A stretch of DNA of 64,000 nt, taken from contig OZ022258.1 in assembly GCA_963978905.1 (NCBI GenBank), positions 30,260,716 through 30,324,715 on the forward strand, given 5' to 3'. Source of the stretch: Trichostrongylus colubriformis. Lineage: Eukaryota > Nematoda > Chromadorea > Rhabditida > Trichostrongylidae. A program made the translations under genes and the position numbers. Below, piece after piece: positions 58,822-64,000 of the stretch. The notes under the pieces are model-generated. The model saw only the letters and a list, made by a program, of their open reading frames with translations, made no database searches and was not told the DNA's origin. Positions within the stretch are counted from its first letter, which is position 1, and the number at the start of each line of letters is the position of its first letter.

Positions 58822-61800
58822 TTGGTGAAGGGGCTGCCGATAGCTCAGTTGGTAGAGCGGAGGACTGTAGAGTGGCAGCTATCCTTAGGTCGCTGGTTTG
58901 AATCCGGCTCGACGGATTGTTTTTGCAAATTTGTGACAATTCACATTTCTGTTGGTGAAGGGGCTGTCGATAGCTCAGTTGGTAGAGCGGAGGACTGTAG
59001 AGTGGCAGCTATCCTCAGGTCGCTGGTTCGAATCCGGCTCGACGAATTGTTTTTGCAAATTTGTGACAATTCACATTTCTGTTATTGAAGTGGCTGCGGG
59101 TGTGACCAGATGTTCCGTCGATAGCTCAGTTGGTAGAGCGGAGGACTGTAGAGTGGCAGCTATCCTTAGGTCGCTGGTTCGAATCCGGCTCGACGGATTG
59201 TTTTTGCAAATTTGTGACAATTCACATTTCTGTTGGTGAAGGGGCTGTCGATAGCTCAGTTGGTAGAGCGGAGGACTGTAGAGTGGCAGCTATCCTTAGG
59301 TCGCTGGTTCGAATCCGGCTCGACGGATTGTTTTTGCTAATTTGTGACAATTCACATTTCTGTTGGTGAAGTGGCTGTCGATAGCTCAGTTGGTAGAGGG
59401 GAGGACTCTAGAGTGACAGCTATCCCTCGGTCGCTGGTTTGAATCCGGCTCGACGGATTGTTTTTGCAAATTTGTGACAATTCACATTTCTGTTGGTGAA
59501 GGGGCTGTCGATAGCTCAGTTGGTAGAGCGGAGGACTGTAGAGTGGCAGCTATCCTCAGGTCGCTGGTTCGAATCCGGCTCGACGAATTGTTTTTGCAAA
59601 TTTGTGACAATTCACATTTCTGTTATTGAAGTGGCTGCGGGTGTGACCAGATGTTCCGTCGATAGCTCAGTTGGTAGAGCGGAGGACTGTAGAGTGGCAG
59701 CTATCCTTAGGTCGCTGGTTCGAATCCGGCTCGACGGATTGTTTTTGCAAATTTGTGACAATTCACATTTCTGTTGGTGAAGGGGCTGTCGATAGCTCAG
59801 TTGGTAGAGCGGAGGACTGTAGAGTGGCAGCTATCCTTAGGTCGCTGGTTCGAATCCGGCTCGACGGATTGTTTTTGCTAATTTGTGACAATTCACATTT
59901 CTGTTGGTGAAGTGGCTGTCGATAGCTCAGTTGGTAGAGGGGAGGACTCTAGAGTGACAGCTATCCCTCGGTCGCTGGTTTGAATCCGGCTCGACGGATT
60001 GTTTTTGCAAATTTGTGACAATTCACATTTCTGTTGGTGAAGGGGCTGCCGATAGCTCAGTTGGTAGAGCGGAGGACTGTAGAGTGGCAGCTATCCTTAG
60101 GTCGCTGGTTTGAATCCGGCTCGACGGATTGTTTTTGCAAATTTGTGACAATTCACATTTCTGTTGGTGAAGGGGCTGTCGATAGCTCAGTTGGTAGAGC
60201 GGAGGACTGTAGAGTGGCAGCTATCCTCAGGTCGCTGGTTCGAATCCGGCTCGACGAATTGTTTTTGCAAATTTGTGACAATTCACATTTCTGTTATTGA
60301 AGTGGCTGCGGGTGTGACCAGATGTTCCGTCGATAGCTCAGTTGGTAGAGCGGAGGACTGTAGAGTGGCAGCTATCCTTAGGTCGCTGGTTCGAATCCGG
60401 CTCGACGGATTGTTTTTGCAAATTTGTGACAATTCACATTTCTGTTGGTGAAGGGGCTGTCGATAGCTCAGTTGGTAGAGCGGAGGACTGTAGAGTGGCA
60501 GCTATCCTTAGGTCGCTGGTTCGAATCCGGCTCGACGGATTGTTTTTGCTAATTTGTGACAATTCACATTTCTGTTGGTGAAGTGGCTGTCGATAGCTCA
60601 GTTGGTAGAGGGGAGGACTCTAGAGTGACAGCTATCCCTCGGTCGCTGGTTTGAATCCGGCTCGACGGATTGTTTTTGCAAATTTGTGACAATTCACATT
60701 TCTGTTGGTGAAGGGGCTGTCGATAGCTCAGTTGGTAGAGCGGAGGACTGTAGAGTGGCAGCTATCCTCAGGTCGCTGGTTCGAATCCGGCTCGACGAAT
60801 TGTTTTTGCAAATTTGTGACAATTCACATTTCTGTTATTGAAGTGGCTGCGGGTGTGACCAGATGTTCCGTCGATAGCTCAGTTGGTAGAGCGGAGGACT
60901 GTAGAGTGGCAGCTATCCTTAGGTCGCTGGTTCGAATCCGGCTCGACGGATTGTTTTTGCAAATTTGTGACAATTCACATTTCTGTTGGTGAAGGGGCTG
61001 TCGATAGCTCAGTTGGTAGAGCGGAGGACTGTAGAGTGGCAGCTATCCTTAGGTCGCTGGTTCGAATCCGGCTCGACGGATTGTTTTTGCTAATTTGTGA
61101 CAATTCACATTTCTGTTGGTGAAGTGGCTGTCGATAGCTCAGTTGGTAGAGGGGAGGACTCTAGAGTGACAGCTATCCCTCGGTCGCTGGTTTGAATCCG
61201 GCTCGACGGATTGTTTTTGCAAATTTGTGACAATTCACATTTCTGTTGGTGAAGGGGCTGCCGATAGCTCAGTTGGTAGAGCGGAGGACTGTAGAGTGGC
61301 AGCTATCCTTAGGTCGCTGGTTTGAATCCGGCTCGACGGATTGTTTTTGCAAATTTGTGACAATTCACATTTCTGTTGGTGAAGGGGCTGTCGATAGCTC
61401 AGTTGGTAGAGCGGAGGACTGTAGAGTGGCAGCTATCCTCAGGTCGCTGGTTCGAATCCGGCTCGACGAATTGTTTTTGCAAATTTGTGACAATTCACAT
61501 TTCTGTTATTGAAGTGGCTGCGGGTGTGACCAGATGTTCCGTCGATAGCTCAGTTGGTAGAGCGGAGGACTGTAGAGTGGCAGCTATCCTTAGGTCGCTG
61601 GTTCGAATCCGGCTCGACGGATTGTTTTTGCAAATTTGTGACAATTCACATTTCTGTTGGTGAAGGGGCTGTCGATAGCTCAGTTGGTAGAGCGGAGGAC
61701 TGTAGAGTGGCAGCTATCCTTAGGTCGCTGGTTCGAATCCGGCTCGACGGATTGTTTTTGCTAATTTGTGACAATTCACATTTCTGTTGGTGAAGTGGCT

Positions 61801-62457
61801 GTCGATAGCTCAGTTGGTAGAGGGGAGGACTCTAGAGTGACAGCTATCCCTCGGTCGCTGGTTTGAATCCGGCTCGACGGATTGTTTTTGCAAATTTGTG
61901 ACAATTCACATTTCTGTTGGTGAAGGGGCTGTCGATAGCTCAGTTGGTAGAGCGGAGGACTGTAGAGTGGCAGCTATCCTCAGGTCGCTGGTTCGAATCC
62001 GGCTCGACGAATTGTTTTTGCAAATTTGTGACAATTCACATTTCTGTTATTGAAGTGGCTGCGGGTGTGACCAGATGTTCCGTCGATAGCTCAGTTGGTA
62101 GAGCGGAGGACTGTAGAGTGGCAGCTATCCTTAGGTCGCTGGTTCGAATCCGGCTCGACGGATTGTTTTTGCAAATTTGTGACAATTCACATTTCTGTTG
62201 GTGAAGGGGCTGTCGATAGCTCAGTTGGTAGAGCGGAGGACTGTAGAGTGGCAGCTATCCTTAGGTCGCTGGTTCGAATCCGGCTCGACGGATTGTTTTT
62301 GCTAATTTGTGACAATTCACATTTCTGTTGGTGAAGTGGCTGTCGATAGCTCAGTTGGTAGAGGGGAGGACTCTAGAGTGACAGCTATCCCTCGGTCGCT
62401 GGTTTGAATCCGGCTCGACGGATTGTTTTTGCAAATTTGTGACAATTCACATTTCTG
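58822..62457 (+). repeat. 1212-bp higher-order repeat, three tandem copies
   Basis: Each unit is 9 genes, with internal order short-C4, A72, L, GTA, CTA, A72, L, GTA, CTA; it is thus itself built from a 5-mer and a 4-mer. This unit has the same length as the 53043 unit but a different class order. Confidence 0.9.
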
Positions 62458-63572
62458 TTGGTGAAGGGGCTGCCGATAGCTCAGTTGGTAGAGCGGAGGA
62501 CTGTAGAGTGGCAGCTATCCTTAGGTCGCTGGTTTGAATCCGGCTCGACGGATTGTTTTTGCAAATTTGTGACAATTCACATTTCTGTTGGTGAAGGGGC
62601 TGTCGATAGCTCAGTTGGTAGAGCGGAGGACTGTAGAGTGGCAGCTATCCTCAGGTCGCTGGTTCGAATCCGGCTCGACGAATTGTTTTTGCAAATTTGT
62701 GACAATTCACATTTCTGTTATTGAAGTGGCTGCGGGTGTGACCAGATGTTCCGTCGATAGCTCAGTTGGTAGAGCGGAGGACTGTAGAGTGGCAGCTATC
62801 CTTAGGTCGCTGGTTCGAATCCGGCTCGACGGATTGTTTTTGCAAATTTGTGACAATTCACATTTCTGTTGGTGAAGTGGCTGTCGATAGCTCAGTTGGT
62901 AGAGGGGAGGACTCTAGAGTGACAGCTATCCCTCGGTCGCTGGTTTGAATCCGGCTCGACGGATTGTTTTTGCAAATTTGTGACAATTCACATTTCTGTT
63001 GGTGAAGGGGCTGCCGATAGCTCAGTTGGTAGAGCGGAGGACTGTAGAGTGGCAGCTATCCTTAGGTCGCTGGTTTGAATCCGGCTCGACGGATTGTTTT
63101 TGCAAATTTGTGACAATTCACATTTCTGTTGGTGAAGGGGCTGTCGATAGCTCAGTTGGTAGAGCGGAGGACTGTAGAGTGGCAGCTATCCTCAGGTCGC
63201 TGGTTCGAATCCGGCTCGACGAATTGTTTTTGCAAATTTGTGACAATTCACATTTCTGTTATTGAAGTGGCTGCGGGTGTTACCAGATGTTCCGTCGATA
63301 GCTCAGTTGGTAGAGCGGAGGACTGTAGAGTGGCAGCTATCCTTAGGTCGCTGGTTCGAATCCGGCTCGACGGATTGTTTTTGCAAATTTGTGACAATTC
63401 ACATTTCTGTTATTGAAGTGGCTGCGGGTGTTACCAGATGTTCCGTCGATAGCTCAGTTGGTAGAGCGGAGGACTGTAGAGTGGCAGCTATCCTTAGGTC
63501 GCTGGTTCGAATCCGGCTCGACGGATTGTTTTTGCAAATTTGTGACAATTCACATTTCTGTTGGTGAAGTGG

Positions 63573-63655
63573 CTGTCGATAGATCAGTTGGTAGAGGGGA
63601 GGACTCTAGAGTGGCAGCTATCCTTAGGTCGCTGGTTTGAATCCGGCTCGACGGA
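63573..63655 (+). tRNA. tRNA-like CTA copy near the right edge
   Basis: The anticodon is CTA with a repaired anticodon stem (TCCTT, A44) and intron AGTGGCAGCT, but the D stem has GATC and G25 and the T loop is TTTGAAT. Short leader, CTGTCGA acceptor. Confidence 0.8.
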
Positions 63656-63853
63656 TTGTTTTTGCAAATTTGTGACAATTCACATTTCTGTTGGTGAAGG
63701 GGCTGTCGATAGCTCAGTTGGTAGAGCGGAGGACTGTAGAGTGGCAGCTATCCTCAGGTCGCTGGTTCGAATCCGGCTCGACGAATTGTTTTTGCAAATT
63801 TGTGACAATTCACATTTCTGTTATTGAAGTGGCTGCGGGTGTTACCAGATGTT

Positions 63854-63936
63854 CCGTCGATAGCTCAGTTGGTAGAGCGGAGGACTGTAGAGTGGCAGCT
63901 ATCCTTAGGTCGCTGGTTCGAATCCGGCTCGACGAA
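63854..63936 (+). tRNA. tRNA-Tyr-like (GTA), last complete copy in the window
   Basis: The acceptor 5' strand is CCGTCGA, but the 3' strand ends TCGACGA (A72). Anticodon and B box are normal. After it comes the start of another long leader that is cut by the window end, so the array continues. Confidence 0.82.
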
Positions 63937-64000
63937 TTGTTTTTGCAAATTTGTGACAATTCACATTTCTGTTATTGAAGTGGCTGCGGATGTTACCAGA

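Larger units (their letters stand above)
22198..64000 (+). repeat. giant tandem array of tRNA-Tyr genes (307 copies, continues past the window)
   Basis: From 22198 to the end, every 130 or 151 bp carries a tRNA-Tyr-like gene on the plus strand. I count 307 copies: 217 short intervals, 89 long intervals and a few 1-6 bp indels, which together reproduce the 41618-bp distance between first and last starts. The long unit has 21 extra leader bases (CGGGTGTTACCAGATG and flanks). Spacers share the dyads CAAATTTG and GTGACAATTCAC. Copies at the left edge vary most (odd spacer deletions, D-loop change in copy 1), while the right half is more uniform, as expected for unequal exchange. No protein genes or transposons interrupt the array. 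All open frames in it, up to 131 codons, are shadows of the repeat. Confidence 0.97.
58822..64000 (+). tRNA. tRNA-Tyr array block 7, copies 270-307
   Basis: Starts, same symbols: 58834, 58964, 59115L, 59245, 59375*, 59505, 59656L, 59786, 59916*, 60046, 60176, 60327L, 60457, 60587*, 60717, 60868L, 60998, 61128*, 61258, 61388, 61539L, 61669, 61799*, 61929, 62080L, 62210, 62340*, 62470, 62600, 62751L, 62881*, 63011, 63141, 63292L, 63443L, 63573*, 63703, 63854L. Three complete 9-gene units of 1212 bp lie head to tail (58822-60033, 60034-61245, 61246-62457) and a fourth begins at 62458 and then breaks. This is the most regular part of the array. Confidence 0.93.

Noticed and set aside
22198..64000. 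Long regular repeats that resemble a CRISPR array
   Set aside because: The regular unit is a full tRNA gene with promoter boxes and the DNA between units is nearly identical from one to the next, so there are no diverse spacers and no cas genes.

Overview
The window looks like a piece of an animal nuclear genome, most likely a nematode. That placement is inference from the kind of DNA seen: Pol III tRNA genes with short anticodon-loop introns, a Tc1/mariner-type element with TA flanks, TTAA-flanked palindromic elements, decayed LTR and other reverse-transcriptase elements, and gene fragments with introns of 58 and 73 bp. No bacterial-style operons are present and no species can be named from sequence alone.

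Positions 1-22197 are gene-poor and full of transposon debris. They hold a reverse-transcriptase fragment on the minus strand (649-1047), a 140-bp tandem repeat, several MITE-like inverted repeats, a 1.57-kb Tc1-type element folded into a giant palindrome (5541-7111), a perfect-ended TTAA palindrome (7334-7758), two candidate minus-strand exons (8122-8437), a broken Ty3/gypsy-type pol region (about 9230-10960), a TTAA-flanked element that carries an in-phase exon-intron-exon module encoding a transmembrane segment (12162-12645), an inverted pair of 0.28-kb repeats (14908-16932) and small minisatellites.

Positions 22198-64000 are one uninterrupted tandem array of intron-containing tRNA-Tyr genes, all on the plus strand, running off the right edge. 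Walking it by hand gives 307 tRNA-length copies, spaced 130 bp (217 intervals) or 151 bp (89 intervals); the sum of the intervals matches the observed span exactly. Each unit has an 83-nt gene (37 nt + 10-nt intron + 36 nt), usually followed by a T5 Pol III stop signal and an AT-rich spacer. Units fall into a few diagnostic classes arranged in higher-order repeats (539 bp to about 3 kb, plus longer-range copies), the signature of unequal crossing-over and gene conversion.

The most unusual point is that about 69 of the 307 copies carry anticodon CTA instead of GTA, so they would read the amber stop UAG. Those copies share further changes (G25, C42, C44, T56 and an intron change) that weaken the D stem and the B box, so they may be silent pseudogenes spread by homogenisation or a large reservoir of potential suppressor tRNAs. 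The short-leader classes seem to have arisen by a 21-nt deletion that replaced the first three acceptor-stem bases with leader sequence and still left a foldable stem. Proteins predicted inside the array are artefacts of the repeat.
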